Origin: JBCBSS01 sp039819065 | GTDB taxonomy: Bacteria > Bacteroidota > Bacteroidia > Cytophagales > Cyclobacteriaceae | Assembly (NCBI GenBank): GCA_039819065.1 | Contig: JBCBSS010000002.1 | Location: 80,730 to 144,729 of the forward strand | Reading direction: 5' to 3' | DNA length: 64,000 nt | Shown here: positions 56,693 through 64,000 of the stretch, in pieces | Layout: each line of letters opens with the position of its first letter | Numbering within the stretch: the first letter of the stretch is position 1 | Translations under genes and position numbers: made by a program | The notes under the pieces: generated by a model | What the model saw: only the letters and a program-made list of their open reading frames with translations | Told to the model about the DNA's origin: nothing | Databases searched by the model: none

Positions 56693-57890
56693 CCGGGCAG
56701 AACAAAAACAACTCTGGAGCCCTTTGGATCCTGAAAACATCCAAAACCCTTATCCGATGTACAAACGGCTGCGGGACGAAGCACCTATACATAGATCACA
56801 AACGGGAGAATGGATCATATCTCGGTATGACGATGTAAAGAGCATCTTGAAAAGCCCACTTTTCGAAGTAGGTAACCGACTCAACTGGATCAATAGAAGC
56901 GTAGCCTATTTCAAGGATAAATCAGAAGATATCAGCCAAATAAGCACTGCCTTACAGTCTTTTATTCTACTAATGAACCCTCCGGATCATACAAGGATCA
57001 GGCGGTGGATACAGGAGAATTGGGATAATCGGGAAGTAGAAAACATCATCAATGAAAATATCAATGAGCTCCTAAGCCAGCTAGCCCCTCAATTCGAAGT
57101 GGTAGACGCTTTTGCCAGTCGTTTACCGGCTATGACCATGACGCGCATTTTAGGGCTACCTCTAGCTGACTATCAAAAGCTCAAAGTGCTAGGTCAAACC
57201 ATTATCAGAACCCTTGACCTTTACCTCACCTATAAGGACTTGGTCAAAATCAATGAAGCAGCCAGTGGCTTTCTGTCCTATTTTAGAAATTACCTTCATT
57301 CCGGTAAAGCACCTTCTGAAGGGCTCTTGAAAAAAATGCTAGACAACAATCAATTGGCATTGAGTGAAGATGAAATGATATCTATTTTCATTTCACTTTT
57401 CGCCGCTGGTGAAGAAACAACCGTTTCTTTTCTCAGCAAAAGCATCCTCCACCTGACGCGACAACCTGACCAACTTGATCTTTTACGGAACGATTGGTCA
57501 CTGTCTGCCTTGACCGTAGAAGAACTACTGCGTTATGATCCTCCTGCTCAGCTATTAGGTAGAATAGCTACTCAAGATATGGATTTAGATGGCTTCAAGA
57601 TCAAAACGGGCGAAACCGTCACGTTATGCGTTGCTTCGGCTAATCGAGACGAGCGTTTTTTCGATCGGCCTGACACCTTGGACATTCAGCGGAACCCTAA
57701 CCGCCACTTGGCTTTTGGCTCTGGCATCCACTACTGCCTAGGTGACTGGCTAGGCAGAATACAAGGACGGCTTGCCATAGAAGCTTTCTTTCAAAGATTC
57801 GAAAACATCAAGGTTGAGGATAATGAATTAGCATGGAATAGCAATCTAGCCATTCGGGGTTTGGCTAGCCTCAGGTTGAGCACGTTTTAG
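56685..57890 (+). CDS. Cytochrome P450
   Basis: A 401-residue soluble bacterial P450. The I-helix has AGEETT (241-246), the K-helix E-x-x-R is E280-R283 in EELLRYDPP, and the heme ligand is C351 in FGSGIHYCLGDWLG. The I-helix GEET replaces the more common GxxT set but keeps Thr. It overlaps the ACP gene by 8 nt, so an ACP-bound substrate is likely, as with P450s that hydroxylate carrier-tethered acyl or aminoacyl groups. Redox partners are not encoded nearby; the ferredoxin at 8.1-8.5 kb is far away. Confidence 0.96.
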   Translation: MANRAEQKQLWSPLDPENIQNPYPMYKRLRDEAPIHRSQTGEWIISRYDDVKSILKSPLFEVGNRLNWINRSVAYFKDKSEDISQISTALQSFILLMNPPDHTRIRRWIQENWDNREVENIINENINELLSQLAPQFEVVDAFASRLPAMTMTRILGLPLADYQKLKVLGQTIIRTLDLYLTYKDLVKINEAASGFLSYFRNYLHSGKAPSEGLLKKMLDNNQLALSEDEMISIFISLFAAGEETTVSFLSKSILHLTRQPDQLDLLRNDWSLSALTVEELLRYDPPAQLLGRIATQDMDLDGFKIKTGETVTLCVASANRDERFFDRPDTLDIQRNPNRHLAFGSGIHYCLGDWLGRIQGRLAIEAFFQRFENIKVEDNELAWNSNLAIRGLASLRLSTF

Positions 57891-57988
57891 CCTTTCTAAA
57901 ACCAAAGACTTGTGCTTCAGGTGTACCCTGTTTTGTATGATAGCCGACAATTAATTGTAACTCTTTATGTTTCGGAAACTTTGATTCC

Positions 57989-58005
57989 CTAGAAACGAGT
58001 TCTAG
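57989..58005. promoter_or_regulatory. Inverted repeat CTAGAA-N5-TTCTAG upstream of the DUF1223 gene
   Basis: Perfect 6-bp arms, 23 bp before the ATG at 58028. It could be an operator or part of a leader hairpin; no partner is known. Confidence 0.3.
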
Positions 58006-58027
58006 CTGTACACTAACCAAAAAACTT

Positions 58028-58822
58028 ATGACTCGCATCAAAGAACTGGCATTCACCCTACTCACTATAGTCATTGTATCTTTTGCACTTTTGAGCTTTG
58101 ACTGGAGGGAAAGCAAGAACACAAATTCTATTGAGCTGCCAACCGCCGTTGAGGCAGACAAATTCGTAATAATAGAATTGTTCACTTCTCAGGGCTGTTC
58201 TAGTTGCCCTGCCGCAGACAGGTTACTAAGCCAGATTATTGATGAAGCACAAAAAAACGACCTACCCATCTATGGTCTTTCATTCCACGTAAATTATTGG
58301 AACTACCTCGGTTGGAAAGACCCTTACAGCAGCGAAAACTTCACTAACAGACAGAGAGAATACGCCAGTCAATTTAGGCTCAGCAGTATTTATACACCTC
58401 AAATGGTAGTCAATGGCAGCAGTGAGTTTGTGGGATCAAACCAGTCCGCCGCTAGTGGCCAAATTAAAAATGCCATCAGCCAGCAGGCCAAAGCTACCAT
58501 ATCATTGAGCCATTTGAATGTCAAAGATGGTGTGGTAGATTTTAAATACGATTTCAAAGGAGATAGCGAAAATATCATCTTGAACCTGGCACTAGTAGAA
58601 CGTAATCTGGAAGATGACGTCACCAGGGGTGAAAACAGAGGCAGAAAACTACGACACGACAATGTGGTGAGAGAGCTGAAAACGATAAAGCCATCTACTA
58701 ATGGTACAGAGCAACTCTCGATACCTAAAGGAGCCAAATTGGACGATTTGACTGTCATTGCTTATGCTCAACAGAAAAGTGACCTTGCCATTATAGGTGC
58801 CACCGGTCACCCGATAAATTAA
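58028..58822 (+). CDS. DUF1223 secreted thioredoxin-fold protein
   Basis: A 264-residue protein with one N-terminal membrane or signal segment (LAFTLLTIVIVSFALLSF). The DUF1223 core follows: VIIELFTSQGCSSCPAADRLLSQI (CSSC redox motif), then LSFHVNYWNYLGWKDPYSSENFTNRQREYA and YTPQMVVNGSSEFVGS. The fold is thioredoxin-like with an extra beta domain. It acts outside the cytoplasm and its substrate is unknown. A strong terminator follows. Confidence 0.92.
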   Translation: MTRIKELAFTLLTIVIVSFALLSFDWRESKNTNSIELPTAVEADKFVIIELFTSQGCSSCPAADRLLSQIIDEAQKNDLPIYGLSFHVNYWNYLGWKDPYSSENFTNRQREYASQFRLSSIYTPQMVVNGSSEFVGSNQSAASGQIKNAISQQAKATISLSHLNVKDGVVDFKYDFKGDSENIILNLALVERNLEDDVTRGENRGRKLRHDNVVRELKTIKPSTNGTEQLSIPKGAKLDDLTVIAYAQQKSDLAIIGATGHPIN

Positions 58823-58903
58823 ATCCCTTTTAATAAATATATACGGCTATCGCCGACGATTTCTTTACTATCAATTCGGGACGGGAAGTGGAGAGTGAAT
58901 ATA

Positions 58904-58935
58904 GAATGCAGGTTTGAACCTGCATTCTTTTTTTG
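58904..58935 (+). terminator. Rho-independent terminator after the DUF1223 gene
   Basis: Perfect 12-bp arms AGAATGCAGGTT / AACCTGCATTCT followed by a run of T. Confidence 0.92.
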
Positions 58936-59029
58936 GTCTGTTTGAGACAGAAGCGTCTTTATCAAATGCATTTGTAACACCTTTTCTATTATACAGGTAT
59001 ATTAAATGCACAGATACGAGATTCTAAAC

Positions 59030-59055
59030 AAAAAGACCGCCTCTCTCAAGACGGT
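59030..59055 (-). terminator. Rho-independent terminator of the precursor-peptide gene
   Basis: Minus-strand hairpin ACCGTCTT-GAGA-GAGGCGGT followed by CTTTTTG, 25 bp past the stop of the small peptide gene. Confidence 0.75.
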
Positions 59056-59079
59056 TTCTATTCTCGCAGTTGAGCTTAA

Positions 59080-59259
59080 TTAACAACGCATATCATCGGA
59101 ATATTCTTCCCAACATTGTAATGGTGAATCAGAATTATCATGACAATTTTGGGCATTATTGGTTTTACCACCTTTCACAGTAAGCTCTTTTTGAGAGCCT
59201 AAATTGGTGACGAAGCTTTTCACTTTTAATGCGCTTAAGCTTAATTTTTGTTTCTTCAT
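59080..59259 (-). CDS. Pinensin-type class I lanthipeptide precursor (orphan)
   Basis: 59 residues, below the size cut-off of most ORF lists. The leader KLSLSALKVKSFVTNL (about 5-20) matches the Bacteroidota lanthipeptide leader known from pinensins (LKVxSFVT), and TVKGG (27-31) is a leader-cleavage site. The 28-residue core has three Cys at 39, 49 and 59 (every tenth residue) and Ser/Thr at 33, 43, 45 and 54 as possible dehydration sites. A terminator follows. No LanB, LanC, protease-transporter or other RiPP enzyme gene is nearby, so maturation would need enzymes encoded elsewhere. A retropepsin-like lipoprotein gene lies upstream on the same strand. Confidence 0.72.
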   Translation of the reverse strand: MKKQKLSLSALKVKSFVTNLGSQKELTVKGGKTNNAQNCHDNSDSPLQCWEEYSDDMRC

Positions 59260-59598
59260 TTTACTTTTTGATCTAACGTTATACCTACTCTTTTCCAGTT
59301 CGTCAACCGGGGGCTTTTCGGTTTGCTCCGTACATGTAGCTACTGACTATTGTCAACATGTTTAAATCAAAAACGTTTGGATACAATACAAATTATTTTA
59401 TTTCTTTATTTTTTATGATAAAATCAATTAATAGCGGGAAATCATTGAACTCTCTTAGCTATAGGCGAGTACAGTACTGGCTGTTTCTGTTACGTGTTTT
59501 GTACTGGCGTTAAAAAGCAGTCAGGTTAGAAAACGCTGAATCATCCAGTAGATAATCTCACAGGCTAGTCGGATGTATCGAGTCAAAAATGACTAGCA
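59260..59598. other. Leader region between the retropepsin-like gene and the precursor-peptide gene
   Basis: 339 bp, AT-rich around 59380-59440. No ORF and no exact TAnnTTTG box on the minus strand were found. It should contain the precursor-gene promoter. Confidence 0.5.
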
Positions 59599-60087
59599 TT
59601 AGCGTGTAATCACCAACCTTCTGGTATGATAATTAATAACGACCTTATGGCCGTTCAAAAAGTCGGCACCCAGAATGCCTAGCACTTGTATGTTTCTTGA
59701 CGAAAGCACTTTGTTGATGTGATTCAGATTAGCAGCATAAAACTTGACATTATTGTAATGTACTCCCTCGCAGCTACTCAGCTCAATAACAGAGGTTCTA
59801 ACGAAGTTCTCTTGACCTCCAAAACCAGTCAATTGACCCTTGTTATCATTTGCGTAATACTGGTATCTATATTTCGCAGACTGATTAGTGTCAATTAGTG
59901 ATATCGAGGCTCCTGTATCCACGATGAATTTTGCCTTTCGGTTATTTATATACATATCAAGTATGATGATATCATCCCATACCACAAATTGGAGCTGATC
60001 AGGATCAGAGCGATGGGGTCTTTCAGCACAACTGACCAAACCTATGCAGACAATAAGAATTGATATATGGGTATGGAAGTACTTCAC
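59599..60087 (-). CDS. Retropepsin-like aspartic protease, lipoprotein
   Basis: A 162-residue protein with a lipoprotein signal (HISILIVCIGLVSC). The mature part has the single-domain aspartic protease motif FIVDTGASISLID (DTGAS), then TGFGGQENFVRTSVIEL and QVLGILGADFLNGHKVVINYHTRRLVI, the second conserved block of retropepsin-like proteins. Active forms are dimers. It would act at the periplasmic face. It precedes the lanthipeptide-like precursor on the same strand, 340 bp away, which may be chance. Confidence 0.88.
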   Translation of the reverse strand: MKYFHTHISILIVCIGLVSCAERPHRSDPDQLQFVVWDDIIILDMYINNRKAKFIVDTGASISLIDTNQSAKYRYQYYANDNKGQLTGFGGQENFVRTSVIELSSCEGVHYNNVKFYAANLNHINKVLSSRNIQVLGILGADFLNGHKVVINYHTRRLVITR

Positions 60088-60916
60088 CGGCCTCTTGCCT
60101 TTATAAAATATTATACGACTCGGAGGTATAGAGAAATGAAGCTTAGTGACAGGTTGGAAATGAGGTGATTGAGCCCTGAATGGAAAGAAGAAAAGGGGCC
60201 GTAATTCCCCTTTCCTAAATCACGAATGCTATGAATAAAAACTACAAAAATGCGATTTTGCAGGTTTTATAACGTAAAGGTAAATAAGGGCTCAATCAGT
60301 CTACTTTTGTTTGTTATTAACTGGAAATAAAGTGATTAATGATTGGTGGGAAGGGTGTGGCAGAGATTCACAGGTTTTTCCTCAGCTTCGCACATTAGAT
60401 AATGGCGAGGCGAGATTCCCCGAATTCTCTCGTACCTCGAGAATCGTGGAATGACGGTATCAGCATCGTTCCACTGACCTCCATGTCATTTCGATCCCGA
60501 TAGTTATCGGGAGAGAAATCTATCCCTCTAATAAATGAGTACCTTCGATTGAGAAATATCTCTCACTACAATCGAGATGACATCTTTTCATAGCAAATCC
60601 TTCTTAATTCAACCAAGGTCGGTGTATTCATCTACTTCATTTGCGAAATTGGTATTCGGGGAGAAGGGATTCCCCGAATTCTCTCCTACGTCGAAAACCG
60701 GGGAATGACGGTGTCAACGTCGTTCGGAGCGTCATTGCACGGTTTATCCGGGCAATCTCATATACCACCCCAAATATTACACCCACGAATAGGTAAAGAA
60801 GCCTCTCATAAGCTGGGGATTACTACGAATTAGAGTGAGATTTCTCGTTCCTCGAAATGACAGCTTTTCATGGCTAATTCATCTTAATTCAAAAGCCTTC
60901 AATCTTCTAAACGGTT
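60088..60916. repeat. Gene-free region with clustered palindromic (REP/MITE-like) repeats
   Basis: No credible ORF in 829 bp. Elements seen: 60413-60456 and 60667-60710 share ATTCCCCGAATTCTCTC and GGAATGACGGT; 60483-60583 has terminal inverted arms ATGTCATTTCGAT / ATCGAGATGACAT around a perfect CCCGATAGTTATCGGG; 60832-60861 holds GAGATTTCTC and TCGAAATGACA. After two of them comes the same tail (60584-60613 and 60864-60893: CTTTTCAT...CTTAATTCAA). These share motifs with the element at 54.4 kb. Likely non-autonomous extragenic repeats. Confidence 0.7.
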
Positions 60917-61699
60917 CTAATGCTTGAATTCGTAATTCACAAAGCGGCGTACGTGGTCAACATAGCTACGACCTGATGCCACCTTGTACTTGTTGATCAA
61001 TTCAAACTCATACTCATCCTTATTTTGATATCGGATGTCTACGATATAATTGACATTGAGGATGCAGGATCGATGGATTCTAAGGAAGTTATTAGGATCT
61101 AACTGCTTTTCAAATTCCTTCATCGTGCAGCGATAAAGAAAACTGCGGTCTTCGACATGGATCTTGGTGTAGTTACCGTTGGCTTCTATCATGAAGACAT
61201 CGCTGATGTCTATGGTGATTTCCCTGCCTTTCTCCCAAATCTTAACATACAATAGGGTATTGTCTTCATTTTGTAATTGTTTTTCTTCCAGCAGCATATC
61301 CATAATCTGTTTATTTACGACCGAGGTACGTCGTAGTTTAACATGGTCTTTGGCTTTACGCAAAGACTTGAAAAAACGTTCTCTGTCGTAAGGCTTGAGT
61401 AGGTAATCGACCGCATCTATTTCGAATGCCTTGAGCGCATAAGTATCGTAGGCCGTGGTGATGATCACATAGGGAGCATTGCTTTTGTCTATTTTGGAAA
61501 TCACCTCAAAACCGTCAAAATCGGGCATTTCTACATCCAAAAAGACAACATCGGGTTTCTTCCTGTTGATCAAATTTGCGGCTTCTCTTCCGCAAGATAC
61601 CTCCCCTACTAACCTGACATCCGTGTCTTCTTCCAATAGCCTTGCTATACGAGAACGTGCATGTGGCTCATCATCTACGATTATGGTCTCGATCTTCAT
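60917..61699 (-). CDS. LytTR family response regulator
   Basis: 260 residues. The receiver domain (1-125) has phospho-acceptor D55 in VVFLDVEMPDFDG and Lys in YLLKPYDRERF. The LytTR domain (about 155-255) has FMIEANGNYTKIHVEDRSFLYRCTMKEFEKQLDPNNFLRIHRSCILNVNYI. It is coupled to the kinase gene upstream through an ATGA overlap. It is the second such pair in the window but not an obvious recent duplicate of the 51-kb pair. Confidence 0.96.
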   Translation of the reverse strand: MKIETIIVDDEPHARSRIARLLEEDTDVRLVGEVSCGREAANLINRKKPDVVFLDVEMPDFDGFEVISKIDKSNAPYVIITTAYDTYALKAFEIDAVDYLLKPYDRERFFKSLRKAKDHVKLRRTSVVNKQIMDMLLEEKQLQNEDNTLLYVKIWEKGREITIDISDVFMIEANGNYTKIHVEDRSFLYRCTMKEFEKQLDPNNFLRIHRSCILNVNYIVDIRYQNKDEYEFELINKYKVASGRSYVDHVRRFVNYEFKH

Positions 61700-62808
61700 A
61701 CTTGTAGTACTTTTTCTTCTATCGATATGGCTACGCTGAATCCTTGTCCGTAACTGGTTTCAATCTCCATATTATAATGGTCTCCGTATAGTTTGTCCAG
61801 TCTTTCACGGCAGTTTTTAATACCTAGTCCTGTTGCCTCCTTATCATCAAAAGCATCCGACCCCTTGCCATTGTCCTTGACTTGAAGTTTCAATGTGCTA
61901 TTATTGAGCTCACTGGAGATGTTGATTTCACAGTCATTCACTTGCTTGTAGAATCCGTGCTTAATGGCATTCTCAGCAAAAGGTTGAAGCAACAAGGCGG
62001 GTACATAGTAATTAGCCGTTTTGGGGTCAATATCAAATGATATCTTCAATCGATCATTGAAGCGTATCTGTTCAATTTCCAGGTAGTTTTCTATGAATTT
62101 TATCTCTTCACTTAGCCTGACTGTACTCTTGTCTCCTTCCTTTAGAATTTTACGAAGTAGGTCTGCCAGTCTGGTCAGCATCTTTTGGGCTGCATCTACA
62201 TTGACTTCCATCAAGGAAGACACGGTATTGAGCGTATTGAACAGAAAGTGTGGGTGCAATTGCATCTTCAAAGCACTCAACTGTGTTTTAGCCAATTCTG
62301 CCTGAACCAATGCCAGCTTGATTCTATAGTTTTTCAGCCTCCGGTTGTTATCTACCACTAGCAGAAAAAAGTAAATCACACCGAATTCAAATAAACGAGA
62401 GCCAAAGCCCATAATAAGCACCGGTTTTCTGAAGTAAGCAGTCATCGTATCTATAGAACCGGTCAATACGCTTTTCGGTACAAAAAAAATAAGTGAGGTG
62501 GTGACCTCATGGAAAACCGCAAACACCAAACCCAGTACCAACAAACGCCAGAATTTCTTCCGGCTTAGCCCCGTATCGAGTTGATACTTCTGCATGAAGT
62601 GGTACATGACTGGTATCAACAAAGCCCAGAAGGAGTAGTTGATTACTGGAGTGATGATATGTATAGGGCTCCATGTTGGTTTGGATGTATTCGCCATGAA
62701 CCGGAACCAAAAGTAGGACTGCCCGATGGAGATGGCTGCCACCACACCCGCGGCTACTAACAAGTACTTATACTTTACCGGTAAGTCTTTAATCCAATTC
62801 CCGTTCAT
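61696..62808 (-). CDS. Sensor histidine kinase, LytS-like
   Basis: 370 residues from ATG at 62808; a GTG at 62823 is in frame. There are four or so membrane helices in the first 170 residues (YLLVAAGVVAAISIGQSYFWF, VINYSFWALLIPVMYHFM, FWRLLVLGLVFAVFHEVTTSLIFFV, FGSRLFEFGVIYFFLLVVD). The kinase domain has QLHPHFLFNTLNTVSSLM, the N-box PFAENAIKHGF and the G-boxes DNGKGSD and GLGIKNCRERL. It phosphorylates the LytTR regulator encoded next. Signal unknown. A 20-bp palindrome lies about 150 bp upstream. Confidence 0.95.
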   Translation of the reverse strand: MNGNWIKDLPVKYKYLLVAAGVVAAISIGQSYFWFRFMANTSKPTWSPIHIITPVINYSFWALLIPVMYHFMQKYQLDTGLSRKKFWRLLVLGLVFAVFHEVTTSLIFFVPKSVLTGSIDTMTAYFRKPVLIMGFGSRLFEFGVIYFFLLVVDNNRRLKNYRIKLALVQAELAKTQLSALKMQLHPHFLFNTLNTVSSLMEVNVDAAQKMLTRLADLLRKILKEGDKSTVRLSEEIKFIENYLEIEQIRFNDRLKISFDIDPKTANYYVPALLLQPFAENAIKHGFYKQVNDCEINISSELNNSTLKLQVKDNGKGSDAFDDKEATGLGIKNCRERLDKLYGDHYNMEIETSYGQGFSVAISIEEKVLQV

Positions 62809-62956
62809 CACTGCTTTTAACACTTCTATTATGGACGGTTTTCAGCAGATTCTGGTTTTAAAATTTGATGAACAGGATTTTTTGTGATGGATGAGATGGT
62901 TTTTATTTCGATTATAGCTTGGCTTTAATCAGGAACTTAGTTTATAGACAGTAAAA

Positions 62957-62976
62957 AATACCCAAGTTTGGGTATT
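62957..62976. promoter_or_regulatory. 20-bp palindrome between the kinase and nuclease genes
   Basis: AATACCCAA-GT-TTGGGTATT, perfect 9-bp arms. It lies between divergent genes (kinase start at 62808, nuclease start at 63091) with no T-run, so it looks more like an operator than a terminator. Confidence 0.4.
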
Positions 62977-63090
62977 GACAGGGAGTGGTCGGTTTGATTT
63001 TTTTAGATGTTAAAAGTGCGAGCCTTGAGGCCTATTTAGTATATATTGTTACCTGTTGTTTGCTATGGTTGACATGATCCTGAGCCAGTT

Positions 63091-64000
63091 ATGAGTATCC
63101 ATAATTTACTTGACAAACTCGAAATACTGGATTTTAAATATGAGAAAATCAAAGAGAAAGAGAGTTTTAACATTTTTTCACTCTTACGAAATTACTCAGA
63201 CGAAGTAAATCTTCACTCAAAATTCATCAGTGAACTTTTGGATATCAAAGGTTCCCATGCTCAAGGGTCCAAGTTTTCTCAGGCGTTCATAGAGAAATTT
63301 CAAATTTCGTTTGACTTTGAACAATATTCTACTTTTACGGAATACAAGAATATTGACATTCTATTGAATAACAGAAAACAAGCTGTAGTTATTGAGAATA
63401 AGATTTGGGCTGAAGATCAAGACCGTCAACTGGAGAGATATCATGAGATAATGAAGAACGAAGGGTATCAAGAGATCATCATCATTTATTTGACACTTGA
63501 TGGAAAAGAACCTGATCAAAAAAGCCTAGGAAAGCTAAAGTTAGATAAGGATGTTCATCTCATATCGTACTCTTATGATGTTTACAATTGGATTGAACGA
63601 TGTATTGAAATTTCCTCTCGAAATCCAACTTTGAGGGAAACATTGATTCAATATCAAACGATAATCAAAGAATTGACTGGTAAAACGATGAAGGACGATC
63701 AGACCCAAGAAGTTATTGATTTATTATCAGAAAACGATAACATCCTCAAAGCCCAACTAATAGCCAAGAATTGGGTACACGTAAAGTGGCACACAGAATT
63801 CAAATTTTGGAATGACTTTTTAGACATTATTTCGAGTGAATACGAAGTTCTACCTGTTCAAAGATTTTCATCTGAAAATTTAGATTCTGTCATTCATAAA
63901 ATCAGGAACAGAAACCCTTGGTATGGAATCATGTTCAAAATCGGAGAGTTTAACGATGCCGATGTGTGCCTATTTATTGAAAGAAGCTTTGCGGAGCTTT
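63091..64000 (+). CDS. PD-(D/E)XK nuclease family protein (partial, runs off right edge)
   Basis: An open frame of 303 codons from ATG at 63091 to the window edge. The N-terminal part fits the PDDEXK_4 family: EVNLHSKFISELLDIKGSHAQG, then NIDILLNNRKQAVVIENKIWAEDQDRQLERY, where D in NIDILL and E-x-K in VVIENKI are the catalytic set and Q in DQDRQL follows. Such proteins are often linked to defence or DNA repair, but the target is unknown. The C-terminus is outside the window, so fusion to other domains cannot be excluded. Confidence 0.82.
   Translation, partial: MSIHNLLDKLEILDFKYEKIKEKESFNIFSLLRNYSDEVNLHSKFISELLDIKGSHAQGSKFSQAFIEKFQISFDFEQYSTFTEYKNIDILLNNRKQAVVIENKIWAEDQDRQLERYHEIMKNEGYQEIIIIYLTLDGKEPDQKSLGKLKLDKDVHLISYSYDVYNWIERCIEISSRNPTLRETLIQYQTIIKELTGKTMKDDQTQEVIDLLSENDNILKAQLIAKNWVHVKWHTEFKFWNDFLDIISSEYEVLPVQRFSSENLDSVIHKIRNRNPWYGIMFKIGEFNDADVCLFIERSFAEL

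Noticed and set aside
58399..58758. 119-codon minus-strand ORF
   Set aside because: Shadow inside the DUF1223 gene.
62957..62976. Reading the 20-bp palindrome as a terminator
   Set aside because: No T-run on either strand and it lies between divergent genes.

Overview
The window looks like chromosome of a gliding-type member of the Bacteroidota, most likely order Cytophagales. Supporting signs are a giant surface protein ending in a type-B type IX secretion sorting domain, DUF3276 and DUF5103 proteins, LytS/LytTR two-component pairs, TAnnTTTG promoter boxes (the Bacteroidota -7 element), an ECF sigma factor overlapping a membrane anti-sigma/beta-barrel gene, and a Bacteroidota-type class I lanthipeptide leader. 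Nothing suggests a plasmid or prophage. Most of the window is ordinary chromosome with small accessory patches.

Layout. 1-8.1 kb: a truncated anti-sigma/beta-barrel gene and its sigma factor, a DUF5103 lipoprotein, an orphan cas6, ychF, an AI-2E family permease, a DUF3276 protein and a DUF58 protein. 8.1-10.9 kb: a ferredoxin divergent from an acyl-CoA reductase/AtoE-like transporter pair. 11.1-25.7 kb: a 14.1-kb gene for a ~4,700-residue SprB-like secreted protein with about 39 repeats of ~91 residues, preceded by a small secreted SprB-repeat protein. 25.8-39.1 kb: smc, a conserved unknown protein, two ion-coupled transporters, two TerB-like proteins, an outer-membrane beta-barrel protein, a glycosyltransferase and a long-chain acyl-CoA ligase. 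39.2 kb: an oversized tRNA-Leu-like RNA gene. 40.2-46.3 kb: a complete sufBCDS-sufE-sufT operon followed by a bacilliredoxin. 46.4-52.7 kb: a Kir-type channel, an epimerase, an APS/PAPS reductase, a LytS/LytTR pair and a CrtA-like protein. 53.0-55.3 kb: a small thioredoxin-like operon with a palindromic operator, and a Cys-rich MarR regulator. 55.3-57.9 kb: a tightly coupled TIGR03032/acyl carrier protein/P450 operon. 58-60.1 kb: a DUF1223 protein, an unlisted 59-codon lanthipeptide-like precursor gene and a retropepsin-like lipoprotein. 60.1-60.9 kb: a gene-free stretch of palindromic repeats. 60.9-62.8 kb: a second LytS/LytTR pair. The window ends inside a PD-(D/E)XK nuclease-family gene.

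The items most worth follow-up are the hidden pinensin-type precursor peptide (59080-59259, minus), the non-canonical tRNA-like RNA with its own promoter box and terminator (39238-39353, minus), the TIGR03032-ACP-P450 cassette, the 39-repeat adhesin with a nine-unit block duplication, and the solitary Cas6 with no CRISPR array in sight. All functions are read from sequence motifs by eye; no database search was run.
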